Part shown: positions 18,077 to 25,983 of the stretch, in pieces
How the letters are laid out: each line of letters opens with the position of its first letter
Position numbering within the stretch: position 1 is the first letter of the stretch
NCBI RefSeq assembly: GCF_008642295.1
Contig: NZ_CP029190.1
Span: forward strand, 1,674,001-1,738,000
Source of the DNA: Streptomyces venezuelae
Lineage (GTDB): Bacteria > Actinomycetota > Actinomycetes > Streptomycetales > Streptomycetaceae
Direction: 5' to 3'
DNA length: 64,000 nucleotides
Position numbers and translations under genes: made by a program
Notes under the pieces: model-generated
What the model saw: only the letters and a program-made list of their open reading frames with translations
What the model was told of the DNA's origin: nothing
Database searches by the model: none

Positions 18077-20038
18077 ATGACGTCTTCTTCACTGTCCCGG
18101 CGGGGACTTCTCACCGCGGCCGGCGCCGCGGGCGCGGCCGGCCTGCTCGGTTCGGCGGCGGCCGGTACGGCCCAGGCCGCCCCCGCCCCCGCCCCCGGCT
18201 CGGCCGGCCGGGGCTCCGCCTCGCTGGTGATCCACAACGCCCGGGTGTTCACCGGAGTCACCGGCCGGGCGCCGGTGGAGGCGGTGGCGGTCGGCCGGGA
18301 CGGGAAGATCCTCGCCACCGGCTCCGGTTCGGCCCTGCGGCGGCTGATCGGCCGGGACACCGAGGTGGTCAACGCCCGCGGCAACACGGTGATGAGCGGG
18401 ATCCACGACGGCCACGTCCATCCGCTGGGCGCCGGCGACCGCTCGCTGCGGCCCTCGCTGGAGGGCGCCGAGACCACCCTCGCCGAACTCCAGGAGATCC
18501 TGCGCGGCTTCCTCGCCGACACCGGCGGCGCGGGCGCCGAACCGGACGGCTGGCTGGTGGTGGAGGACTGGAACCCGGTCGGGCTGCTGCCCACCGGCAC
18601 GGCACCGCACCACTCCATGCTGGACGCCCTGCCCACCCGCCGGCCGATCGCGCTGGTCGGCGGTGACGGACACAACCTGTGGGCGAACCGCCGTGCTCTG
18701 GACATTGCGGGCATCACGGCCGCCACCCCCGACCCGGCGGGCGGAAAGATCGTCAAGGGGACGGACGGGAAGCCGACGGGCGTACTGAAGGACGACGCCC
18801 AGGAGCTGGTGCGCCGCCACATCCCGGCCCCCACCCGGGAGCAGCTGGTCCAGGCCTGCGCGAAGGTGCTGGAGCAGGCCGCCGCCGCCGGTGTCACCAC
18901 CATGATGGACGCGCTGGCCGGCCGGCACGAGCTGGAGCTGTACCGGGAGCTGTCCGCGGCCGGGAAGCTGCCGCAGCGGGTGGTGCCCGCGCTGCGGCTG
19001 GAGGTGGCGCAGACCAAGGACCCGGCGGGCTCCCTTGCGTACGCGCGGGACCTGCGCCGGGAGTTCGACGGTGTGCGCGGGCTCCGGCTCGGGATGATCA
19101 AGGTCTTCCTGGACGGGGTCATCGAGTACCCGGCCCAGACGGCGGCCCTGCTGGAGCCGTATCTGGACGGCAGCACCGGCAAGCCCACGGAGAACCGGGG
19201 CGAGCTGTACACCTCGGCCGCCGAGTGGGGCCGGCTGACCGCCGTGTTCAACCGGGCGGGCTGGCAGATGCACGCCCACGGGCTGGGCGACCGGGCGGTA
19301 CGTACGGCTCTGGACGGGTACGCGTACGCCCGCCGGGCCACCGGGCTGCGCGACCCGCGCAACGCCATCGCCCACCTGCAGATCGTGGACCCGGCGGATC
19401 TGCGGCGGTTCGCCCAGCTGGGCGTCGCCGCCTGCATGCAGCTGCAGTGGGCGGCGAAGGACACCTGGACGATGGAGGCGCTGCTGCCGTACATCGGGCC
19501 GAAGCGGCACCGCTGGATGTACCCGGCGCGCAGCCTGGAGCGGGCCGGGGCCCGGCTGAGCGGCGGTTCCGACTGGCCGGTGGACGCACTCCAGGTGTGG
19601 AACCAGCTGCGTACGGCCATCGACCGGCAGGGCGCGTACGGGCAGGGCGAGCTCTACCGCGAACTGGAGGGGCTGAGCCGGTCCTCGGTGCTGCGGATGC
19701 ACACGCTGGGCACCGCCTGGCAGCTCCGCCAGGACGCACTGACCGGGACGGTGGAGCAGGGGAAGGCGGCAGACCTGGTGCTGCTGGACCGGGATGTGAC
19801 GCGCTGCCCGGTGGCGGACATCAGCGAGACCCAGGTGGAGCTGACGCTGGTGGACGGGCGGGCGGTGCACGACGTGCACTCGGCCACCGGGCGGGCGGCG
19901 GCGGCCCGGCTCTCGCGCGCGGCGGCCGGTATGACCTCCGGGGCCGCCGCCGGCCCGGCGTCCGGCTCGGCGTCCGGCCCGCGTCCCGCCGCGTACGCCG
20001 CGGTCCACCGGGGCCGCCACCACGCCTGCGGCCACTGA
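18077..20038 (+). CDS. Tat-exported amidohydrolase, YtcJ/amidohydrolase 3 family
   Basis: A 653-residue metal-dependent hydrolase. The N-terminus has the Tat signal SRRGLLTAAGAAGAAGLLG and a likely AQA cleavage site near residue 37, so it acts outside the membrane. The first metal motif is DGHVHP near residue 113, a second histidine cluster is MHAHGLGDRA around 400, and GSDWPVDALQVW near 500 supplies the C-terminal aspartate. The Ala/Gly/Ser-rich C-terminal tail (last 50 residues) ends in a His-rich stretch. Substrates of this family are mostly undefined amides or cyclic amides. The start has GGGAG five bases upstream. It is divergent from the LacI regulator. Confidence 0.82.
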   Translation: MTSSSLSRRGLLTAAGAAGAAGLLGSAAAGTAQAAPAPAPGSAGRGSASLVIHNARVFTGVTGRAPVEAVAVGRDGKILATGSGSALRRLIGRDTEVVNARGNTVMSGIHDGHVHPLGAGDRSLRPSLEGAETTLAELQEILRGFLADTGGAGAEPDGWLVVEDWNPVGLLPTGTAPHHSMLDALPTRRPIALVGGDGHNLWANRRALDIAGITAATPDPAGGKIVKGTDGKPTGVLKDDAQELVRRHIPAPTREQLVQACAKVLEQAAAAGVTTMMDALAGRHELELYRELSAAGKLPQRVVPALRLEVAQTKDPAGSLAYARDLRREFDGVRGLRLGMIKVFLDGVIEYPAQTAALLEPYLDGSTGKPTENRGELYTSAAEWGRLTAVFNRAGWQMHAHGLGDRAVRTALDGYAYARRATGLRDPRNAIAHLQIVDPADLRRFAQLGVAACMQLQWAAKDTWTMEALLPYIGPKRHRWMYPARSLERAGARLSGGSDWPVDALQVWNQLRTAIDRQGAYGQGELYRELEGLSRSSVLRMHTLGTAWQLRQDALTGTVEQGKAADLVLLDRDVTRCPVADISETQVELTLVDGRAVHDVHSATGRAAAARLSRAAAGMTSGAAAGPASGSASGPRPAAYAAVHRGRHHACGH

Positions 20039-20066
20039 CGGGCCCGGGCCGGCCGGCCCGGCGACC

Positions 20067-20107
20067 CACCGGCCCCCGGGAGACCAAGCCGTCCCCGGGG
20101 GCCGGTG
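20067..20107 (+). terminator. terminator after the amidohydrolase
   Basis: A perfect 14-bp GC-rich stem (20067-20080 with 20094-20107) with a 13-base loop lies 28 bases past the stop. Confidence 0.75.
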
Positions 20108-20241
20108 CACACCCGGCACCACGCCACGCCCGACAACAGATAGCCCAAACGGGGTAAATACCGGCAAACTACATGACACGGCCAGAATCCGGGGAAGCTG
20201 ACGGGGTGTAACACCCGTCCGCCACACCCACCGCGAGCCCC

Positions 20242-20257
20242 ATCTCATATCTGAGAT
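20242..20257. promoter_or_regulatory. palindrome upstream of murA2-HTH gene
   Basis: ATCTCATATCTGAGAT has 6-base arms (ATCTCA/TGAGAT) and ends 11 bases before the ATG. It overlaps the place where a ribosome binding site would be, and no Shine-Dalgarno is visible. It may be an autoregulatory operator for the HTH carried by the gene. Confidence 0.45.
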
Positions 20258-20268
20258 ACGGTGCACCC

Positions 20269-21798
20269 ATGGCAGACGACTACCTCGTACGCATCGGCAA
20301 GCTCATCCGTGACGCCCGGCAACACCGGGGCTGGACGCAAAGCCAACTCGCCGACGCCCTCGGCACCAGCCAGAGCGCCGTGAACCGGATCGAGCGCGGC
20401 AACCAGAACATCAGTCTTGAGATGATTGCCCGCATCGGCGAAGCGCTCGACAGCGAGATCGTCTCCCTGGGTTACGCCGGCCCGATGCACCTGCGCGTCG
20501 TCGGCGGCCGTCGCCTGTCCGGCGCCATCGACGTCAAGACGAGCAAGAACGCCTGCGTGGCCCTGCTCTGCGCCTCGCTCCTCAACAAGGGCCGCACGGT
20601 CCTGCGCCGGGTCGCCCGGATCGAAGAGGTCTACCGGCTGCTGGAGGTCCTGAACTCCATCGGCGTACGCAGCCGCTGGATCAACGGCGGCGTGGACCTG
20701 GAACTGGTCCCGCCTGCCCGGCTCGACATGGACGCCATGGACGCCGACGCCGCCCGCCGCACCCGGAGCATCATCATGTTCCTGGGCCCGCTGCTGCACC
20801 GGATGGACCACTTCCGGCTGCCCTACGCGGGCGGCTGCGACCTCGGCACCCGCACCATCGAGCCGCACATGATCGCGCTGCGCCGGTTCGGCCTGGACAT
20901 CACCGCGACCGAGGGCATCTACCACGCCCGGGTCGCCTCCGGCGTCAGCCCCGACCGGCCGATCGTGCTGACCGAACGCGGGGACACGGTCACCGAGAAC
21001 GCACTGCTCGCCGCGGCCCGCCACGACGGCGTCACCGTCATCCGCAACGCCTCCTCCAACTACATGGTCCAGGACCTGTGCTTCTTCCTGGAGGCCCTCG
21101 GCGTGAGGGTGGAGGGCATCGGCAGCACCACCCTCACCGTCCACGGCGTCCCGAACATCGACGTGGACGTGGACTACTCCCCCTCCGAGGACCCGGTCGA
21201 GGCCATGAGCCTGCTGGCCGCGGCCGTGGTCACCGAGTCCGAACTGACCATCCGCCGGGTCCCGATCGAGTTCATGGAGATCGAGCTCGCGGTCCTGGAG
21301 GAGATGGGCCTGGACCACGACCGCTCGGAGGAGTACACGGCCGACAACGGCCGCACCCGCCTGGTCGACCTCACGGTGCGCCCCTCCAAGCTCGAAGCCC
21401 CGATCGACAAGATCCACCCCATGCCGTTCCCCGGGCTGAACATCGACAACGTCCCGTTCTTCGCGGCGATCGCGGCGGTGGCGCAGGGCCAGACCCTGAT
21501 CCACGACTGGGTGTACGACAACCGCGCGATCTACCTGACGGACCTCAACCGCCTCGGCGGCCGGCTCCAACTCCTGGACCCCCACCGCGTCCTGGTGGAG
21601 GGCCCCACCCGCTGGCGCGCAGCGGAGATGATGTGCCCGCCGGCCCTCCGACCCGCCGTGGTGGTCCTCCTGGCGATGATGGCGGCGGAGGGCACGTCGG
21701 TACTGCGCAACGTGTACGTCATCAACCGCGGCTACGAGGAACTGGCGGAACGCCTGAACTCGGTGGGCGCCCAGATCGAAATCTTCCGCGACATCTAG
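20269..21798 (+). CDS. murA2: MurA-like UDP-GlcNAc carboxyvinyltransferase with N-terminal XRE HTH
   Basis: A 509-residue fusion. Residues 1-70 form a Cro/CI-type HTH (WTQSQLADALGTSQSAVNRIERG); residues 75-509 are an EPT/RTPC enolpyruvyl transferase fold. MurA adds enolpyruvate from PEP to UDP-GlcNAc, the first peptidoglycan step. The active-site Lys-Asn pair is present (KTSKNA), as are the loop cysteine (GGCDLGTRTIE, equivalent to E. coli Cys115) and a catalytic Asp (FPGLNIDN). It may therefore be an active enzyme, a sensor that uses the fold to bind UDP-GlcNAc, or both. Position beside acnA matches SCO5998. ATG start, with no clear Shine-Dalgarno. Confidence 0.85.
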   Translation: MADDYLVRIGKLIRDARQHRGWTQSQLADALGTSQSAVNRIERGNQNISLEMIARIGEALDSEIVSLGYAGPMHLRVVGGRRLSGAIDVKTSKNACVALLCASLLNKGRTVLRRVARIEEVYRLLEVLNSIGVRSRWINGGVDLELVPPARLDMDAMDADAARRTRSIIMFLGPLLHRMDHFRLPYAGGCDLGTRTIEPHMIALRRFGLDITATEGIYHARVASGVSPDRPIVLTERGDTVTENALLAAARHDGVTVIRNASSNYMVQDLCFFLEALGVRVEGIGSTTLTVHGVPNIDVDVDYSPSEDPVEAMSLLAAAVVTESELTIRRVPIEFMEIELAVLEEMGLDHDRSEEYTADNGRTRLVDLTVRPSKLEAPIDKIHPMPFPGLNIDNVPFFAAIAAVAQGQTLIHDWVYDNRAIYLTDLNRLGGRLQLLDPHRVLVEGPTRWRAAEMMCPPALRPAVVVLLAMMAAEGTSVLRNVYVINRGYEELAERLNSVGAQIEIFRDI

Positions 21799-21892
21799 GA
21801 ATCGCAACATAAGCTTACTAAGCAGCTTCCATCCCCTTGTGCAAGGACTGTGCAGGGGGAGGCCGATTTACTGACGGACCGTCAACTAGGAC

Positions 21893-21930
21893 GAGGCCCC
21901 GAAACCCTTCACGGAGGGTGACGGGGCCTC
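21893..21930. terminator. terminator after murA2
   Basis: A 9-bp outer stem GAGGCCCCG/CGGGGCCTC encloses a second ACCCT/AGGGT pairing. It marks the end of the conserved core block; the accessory region begins after it. Confidence 0.8.
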
Positions 21931-21934
21931 GGTC

Positions 21935-22088
21935 TCTGTACAGCGTGGTCTCCGCGCACACCAAGGAGCCGATGACGTACAAGACGCTCGCCGAGCGGCT
22001 CCACGTGCCGGTCAACGCCGGGCTGTACCACGCCGCATCCCCCGCCCCCGGCACCCAGCCAGCCGCGGGGACTTTCGTCTTTTCCTGA
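21935..22088 (+). pseudogene. gene remnant, 3' fragment of unknown protein
   Basis: About 50 codons read YSVVSAHTKEPMTYKTLAER and onward to a TGA at 22086-22088, with nearly all third positions G or C, as in real Streptomyces coding sequence. There is no start codon with a ribosome binding site, and the preceding sequence is the murA2 terminator. I read it as the 3' end of a gene truncated by a rearrangement at the left border of the accessory region. The family is not recognised. Confidence 0.35.
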
Positions 22089-22089
22089 A

Positions 22090-22662
22090 TCAGTGCAGGA
22101 AGGTCTGCCGCCACTCCAGCGGCGACATCGTCAGCGCGGCCTCGGCCAGCTCGCGGGCGGACGCCGTCTTGAGGCTGTTCAGCGAGGTGTCGATCCAGTC
22201 CTGCACCAGCGTGTTGCCCTGCGCCCGGTACTCCACGGCCTGCACCAGACACTCCAGCTTGTCCGCGTCCTTCGCCACGATCGCCTCGGGGGTGTCGCCC
22301 CCCTCGTACTCGGCCACCACCCGCTGCACTCCCGCCTTGACCGCCGGGTGGGCTCGGGCAACCTGATCCGCGGTGACGGTCTCGTTGGCCGAGGCGTCGA
22401 TGTAGCGGCGCCCGATGTGCGGGATGTCCCCGATCCGGGTCTCCTGCGTGTCGTGGAAGAGGCACATCAGCGCGACCTTCGCCGGATCCACGCCCTCCAT
22501 CATCGCCAGCACCGAGCCGATGATCCCCACACGGAACGAGTGGTCGGCGATCGACTCGGGGTTGTTGTTGCCGGTGAACCACCACCCGGTCCGCTTGGCC
22601 TGCTTCATGACGCCCATCTCGAAGATGAACCCGGCCGTGCCCTTCGCCGTCTCGTCTGCCAT
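22090..22662 (-). CDS. HD-domain nucleotide phosphohydrolase, YfbR-like
   Basis: A 190-residue HD_3 domain protein. The metal-binding pattern is complete: His in ADHSFRV (about residue 45), the HD pair in CLFHDTQETRIGDIP (about 72-73), and a late Asp in AKDADKLE (about 132). Relatives such as E. coli YfbR dephosphorylate deoxynucleoside 5'-monophosphates. ATG 22662 is chosen because GGAGGG lies six bases upstream. It follows the XRE gene with a 17-base gap in the same direction, so the two form an operon. Such pairs occur in accessory regions of actinomycetes; the physiological role here is not known. Confidence 0.75.
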   Translation of the reverse strand: MADETAKGTAGFIFEMGVMKQAKRTGWWFTGNNNPESIADHSFRVGIIGSVLAMMEGVDPAKVALMCLFHDTQETRIGDIPHIGRRYIDASANETVTADQVARAHPAVKAGVQRVVAEYEGGDTPEAIVAKDADKLECLVQAVEYRAQGNTLVQDWIDTSLNSLKTASARELAEAALTMSPLEWRQTFLH

Positions 22663-22679
22663 GTAGTGCCCTCCGGTTC

Positions 22680-23780
22680 TCAAGTCCGATCACGCAAAAC
22701 GTAATGCACCGCGCTCAGTTCGTGCCGCGACCTTTCGGAGATCCCCCGCCCGTCCAGTAACCGCCCGATACGCTCCCCCAGCTCCCGCACCAGCACCCCC
22801 GAGGCCTGCGGCAGCCAGGGATGCGCCGTCAGCAGGGCCCACAGCGTGTGGGCGTACAGGTCCACGTATCCGGGCGCGTAGTGCAGCCCATAGGTCAGCC
22901 CCCGCAGCAGCGTCACCGGATCCCAGCCGGTCAGGTCCCGGTCGCGCATGAACCCATCGTCGGCCTGCGGAAGGCGGACGCCGCCGAGCCAGTAAGCCCA
23001 GTAGTTCAGGTTCGCCGCTTCCGCGGTGTCGTCGCCGGCCAGCGACCGCTCGATGAAGTCGAGCAGCGGCTGCGGGTCGCCCAGCCGGGCAAGGGCGGTT
23101 GCCGTGGACCGGGCTTCCGCCCAGTGCTCCGACCATCCCCGGCGGCCCAGCACTCCCCGCCGGGCGTGCAAGGCGTGCGCCGTCCACGAGACCGCCTCCG
23201 GCCCCCGGTCGTACGACGCCAGATACAGGGCCTGCCGGTGCAGCAGCACCCCGCCCTCGCCGCGCCGGGCAGACTCGGCTGTCTCCCGCAGGTGATCGAA
23301 GAAATGGCCGCGCTCACCCGCACCCAGCAGCGGAGCCGACGCAGAAGGGCCACGGCGAGGAGCCGGAACCCGCCCCGCCAAGGCCGGCGGAGGCGTACCG
23401 GTCAAGGCCCACGCCAGCATGTGCGCGGTGTCCCTGGTGTGCACCCACGACGCCAGCGGATGGAGCCCCATCTCCTCCCGCGGATCGAGGGCGGCCCCGA
23501 TGATCTGGTCCGCGTCCATCGCCGGATCGAGCAGCCCCACCACGCCCGCGTCCGCGCCCAGGGCCCCAAGACGCCGCCGCAGGTTCAGCAGCGCCCCGGC
23601 CTTCATGTTCGCCAGCGGGCGCCGGCCGGACTCCCAGCCCTGCAACGTCCCCAGGTCCACGCCCAGGGCCTCCGCCATGGCCGCCTGCGTACGCGGGATG
23701 CTCTCCCGCGCCATCCTCAGCACAAAGCCCGCAACCGCTCCTGTGGCCGCACGTCCCCGTGCGGGCGGTGTACCCGCCAT
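22680..23780 (-). CDS. XRE-family regulator with helical C-terminal domain
   Basis: A 366-residue protein. An HTH is visible at residues 28-55 (IPRTQAAMAEALGVDLGTLQGWESGRRPLANM). The remaining 300 residues are Ala/Leu-rich and helical, like the TPR-type sensor domains of Streptomyces XRE regulators (HRQALYLASYDRGPEAVSWTAHALHARRG). It is the first gene of a pair with the HD hydrolase. The start is uncertain: ATG 23780 lacks an obvious Shine-Dalgarno, and a Met at residue 23 is also possible. It is divergent from the small peptide/HExxH genes and may regulate them. Confidence 0.65.
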   Translation of the reverse strand: MAGTPPARGRAATGAVAGFVLRMARESIPRTQAAMAEALGVDLGTLQGWESGRRPLANMKAGALLNLRRRLGALGADAGVVGLLDPAMDADQIIGAALDPREEMGLHPLASWVHTRDTAHMLAWALTGTPPPALAGRVPAPRRGPSASAPLLGAGERGHFFDHLRETAESARRGEGGVLLHRQALYLASYDRGPEAVSWTAHALHARRGVLGRRGWSEHWAEARSTATALARLGDPQPLLDFIERSLAGDDTAEAANLNYWAYWLGGVRLPQADDGFMRDRDLTGWDPVTLLRGLTYGLHYAPGYVDLYAHTLWALLTAHPWLPQASGVLVRELGERIGRLLDGRGISERSRHELSAVHYVLRDRT

Positions 23781-24045
23781 GCCCAGCTCCCCGACGACGC
23801 TCCGTCCCCCAACACGTACTGCCAGTCAGTCCTACCGCGTCCCCGGCGACCGTACGTTCAAGACGCGGAAACGGACAGCACCCGCTCCTCCACCAGAAGG
23901 TGAAGGTCACCGCATCCCGCACCGAGGGGAGCTGACCGCCGTCGTCCACGAGCTGCACAGTCACGGGATCGTCCGCATCGCCCACGTGCGACCCGGGAAC
24001 GGCATCGAGATCACCACGGCGGCCGACAACATCGAGCCCGCCTGA
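23779..24045 (+). CDS. possible small protein, unknown
   Basis: The last 45 codons (HRGELTAVVHELHSHGIVRI to the stop at 24043-24045) have typical Streptomyces third-position GC and look coding. The preceding 30 codons do not (many A/T third bases and Pro/Lys/Arg residues). The only in-frame ATG is 23779, which overlaps the divergent XRE start. The gene may be 5'-truncated or use an unrecognised start. It lies on the same strand as, and 107 bases before, the peptide gene at 24153. Confidence 0.3.
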   Translation: MPSSPTTLRPPTRTASQSYRVPGDRTFKTRKRTAPAPPPEGEGHRIPHRGELTAVVHELHSHGIVRIAHVRPGNGIEITTAADNIEPA

Positions 24046-24096
24046 CCCATAGACCCCCGCTCTGCACTTCCTACGGCCCAGGGCGGGCAGCACCAC

Positions 24097-24119
24097 CCCC
24101 TGCCGGAACCCCGGCGGGG
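24097..24119 (+). terminator. hairpin upstream of the peptide gene
   Basis: CCCC and GCCGG, separated by one bulged T, pair with CCGGCGGGG around an AACC loop. It ends 33 bases before the peptide ATG. It could terminate upstream transcription or be a 5' UTR structure. Confidence 0.45.
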
Positions 24120-24152
24120 ACAGTGCACGACCGAGATCAAGGAGGACTCGTC

Positions 24153-24296
24153 ATGAACCAGAAGACCGAAGTCGCCGCGACCGAGACCAACGAGAAGCAG
24201 GCGGACACCATCCGGGACAACGTCGCGGCGTTCCGCGCCGAGGACAACGCGTCGATGATGGGCGGCTGGACCGACGCCGCGCCCGCCGCCGAGTAA
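24153..24296 (+). CDS. 47-residue peptide, putative RiPP precursor
   Basis: The ATG has a strong ribosome binding site (AAGGAG eight bases upstream). The N-terminal part (MNQKTEVAATETNEKQADTI) is polar and charged like a leader peptide. The C-terminal part from about residue 27 (FRAEDNASMMGGWTDAAPAAE in two blocks around MMGG) holds Asp, Asn, Ser, Met and a single Trp that could be modified. A perfect 14-bp hairpin follows, then a gene for a HExxH-type peptide-modification protein. Small gene, hairpin, enzyme is the usual RiPP layout. No known precursor family was recognised, and there is no radical SAM, LanM/LanB or YcaO gene nearby. Confidence 0.6.
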   Translation: MNQKTEVAATETNEKQADTIRDNVAAFRAEDNASMMGGWTDAAPAAE

Positions 24297-24327
24297 CCGG
24301 CCCCGGCACCACAGCACGACACCCACG

Positions 24328-24362
24328 CGTGCCCCGGGCGACCGTAATTCGCCCGGGGCACG
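24328..24362 (+). terminator. attenuating hairpin between peptide and enzyme genes
   Basis: A perfect 14-bp stem (24328-24341 with 24349-24362) with a CCGTAAT loop starts 31 bases past the peptide stop and ends before the ribosome binding site of the enzyme. It would allow excess peptide mRNA with partial read-through into the enzyme gene. Confidence 0.7.
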
Positions 24363-24388
24363 TTCCCATCTTCGCCCAAGGAGCACCC

Positions 24389-25252
24389 GTGCGGTTCCTC
24401 AACGTGCACCACGCCCGCGAGACCGTCAGCCGGCTCGTCCACGCCCTCGACGGCGAGCACACCACCCCGGACACCCTGCCGGCCGCATACCGTCGGATCA
24501 TCACAGGCATGCGGCCGATCGCCCCGCCCGCGGTCGGCGTCCGCGTCTCCTTCCTGGACGACCCGTGGGGACGGAACCTGGTCAAGAACGAAACCTTCGC
24601 GAACATCTTCGAGGGCCTGGCCGACACCTTCGAGGACCAGCGCATCACCTGGGGACGCGACTTCAAGGCCTCCATGGTCTACACCCACGACGTGATCCCC
24701 GACCTGGGCGCCCTGGTGGACCTGGTGGTGACCGATACGGTCATGTTCTCCTCCGCCAACAAGGGCGGCGGCAGCGCCTCGCACCTGCCCGGCCTGATCA
24801 GCATGAGCCCCGGCGACGACTGGCAGGTCCACGACTTCGCCGAGTCCCTCGTCCACGAGACGGTGCACCTGAACGTGTTCCTCGCGGACATGGCGTACCG
24901 GCTCTACACCCGGCCGACGAAGGAACTGGAGGCCGACGAGTACCGCGTGGTGTCGGCGGTGAAGTTCGGGCAGATGCGCCCGCTCGACAAAGCGTTCCAC
25001 TCCGCCGTGGTCGCCCCGCCCCTGATGTTCATGCAGGCCCGCCGCGGGGAGACCGAGCTGGTCGACAAGTTCCGGGCCAGCCTGCGGGAGTGCACGGACG
25101 GCTTGCTGGACAAGCTGGAGCATTTCACGCCGTACGGCCAGGTGCTCGTCCACGAGCTGCGGACCTTCACCGACGACTACGACATGGAGCTGGTGGCAGA
25201 GTCGATCTCCAGTGAGCGCTTCGCGCACTGGGACCTGACGCCGGCCGCCTGA
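24389..25252 (+). CDS. HExxH-motif peptide-modification protein (putative aKG-dependent peptide beta-hydroxylase)
   Basis: A 287-residue protein of the HExxH peptide-modification type (TIGR04267-like). The motif SLVHETVHLNVF gives His156, Glu157 and His160; His204 in PLDKAFHSAVVA is a candidate third ligand. Sequence around it (MFSSANKGGG, HLPGLISMSPGDDW, and AVVAPPLMFMQARRGE) follows the family pattern. These proteins occur alone or fused to radical SAM maturases in RiPP clusters, and characterised members hydroxylate peptide side chains with iron and 2-oxoglutarate. The start is GTG with AAGGAG five bases upstream. The gene before it encodes the likely substrate peptide. Confidence 0.7.
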   Translation: MRFLNVHHARETVSRLVHALDGEHTTPDTLPAAYRRIITGMRPIAPPAVGVRVSFLDDPWGRNLVKNETFANIFEGLADTFEDQRITWGRDFKASMVYTHDVIPDLGALVDLVVTDTVMFSSANKGGGSASHLPGLISMSPGDDWQVHDFAESLVHETVHLNVFLADMAYRLYTRPTKELEADEYRVVSAVKFGQMRPLDKAFHSAVVAPPLMFMQARRGETELVDKFRASLRECTDGLLDKLEHFTPYGQVLVHELRTFTDDYDMELVAESISSERFAHWDLTPAA

Positions 25253-25256
25253 CCGT

Positions 25257-25928
25257 CTACGGCTCCAGCCTGATCCCGGCGTCCCGTGCGAGGGCCACGG
25301 CCAGCTCCATCCCGCCCGGCCCCTGCACGGCGGCGCCCTTCAGCGACGCCGCCCCGCCCACGTCCACCAGCGTGCAGTCCTCGAACCGCAGCCGCTGGAC
25401 CTGGACGTTGGCGAACTGGGCGCCGGTCAGGTCGCACGACCGGAACTGCACATCGCGCAGCTCCGCGAACTGGAAGTCGGCCCCCGTGAGGTTGCAGCCC
25501 TCGAACGTGACGGCCTTGAACTTCGAGTGGCGCCACAGCGACAGGTCGGCGCGGCTGTTCTCGAACCTCACGTCGTGGAAATGCGACTTCGACCAGGAGG
25601 CGCCGGTGATCCGGCTGGCGAACACCTCGGCGCGGACCAGGGACGTGTCCTGTGCCCGGACGGTGGCGAAGTCGCAGGTCTGGAACGTTGCATCGGAGAA
25701 CACCACCTGCCGGGTGTTCATCCCGGTGAAGCGGGCGTTCTCGAACCGGACCTGCTCGGCCTCCGCCAGTTCCACCGCGTGCCCGACGAAGACGTCGCCG
25801 TTGTACTCGACGCCCCGGATCATCGCGTCCTCGACCAGGGCGTCATCCGGCATCCTGGCCGGCCGGAAGGTGATCCGGTTGCGGGGGGCTTGGGGGTTCC
25901 TCGGGCGTACTGCTGTCACGGAGGGCAT
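25257..25928 (-). CDS. pentapeptide-repeat protein
   Basis: A 223-residue protein dominated by pentapeptide repeats of the A(D/N)LXX type (FENARFTGMN, FSDATFQTCDF, FEGCNLTGADFQFAELRDVQF, RSCDLTGAQF), which fold into a right-handed quadrilateral beta-helix. Roles in the family range from gyrase protection to scaffolding, and none is assigned here. The start is set at ATG 25928 because TAGGGT lies eight bases upstream with no Shine-Dalgarno, the arrangement of leaderless Streptomyces transcripts. It converges on the HExxH gene with a four-base gap. A role as immunity factor for the peptide locus is possible but unproven. Confidence 0.8.
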   Translation of the reverse strand: MPSVTAVRPRNPQAPRNRITFRPARMPDDALVEDAMIRGVEYNGDVFVGHAVELAEAEQVRFENARFTGMNTRQVVFSDATFQTCDFATVRAQDTSLVRAEVFASRITGASWSKSHFHDVRFENSRADLSLWRHSKFKAVTFEGCNLTGADFQFAELRDVQFRSCDLTGAQFANVQVQRLRFEDCTLVDVGGAASLKGAAVQGPGGMELAVALARDAGIRLEP

Positions 25929-25983
25929 GGCGCCGGACCCTAGCACCCATTCACCCCGGTATGGGGTGGAATGTGTAAAGAGG

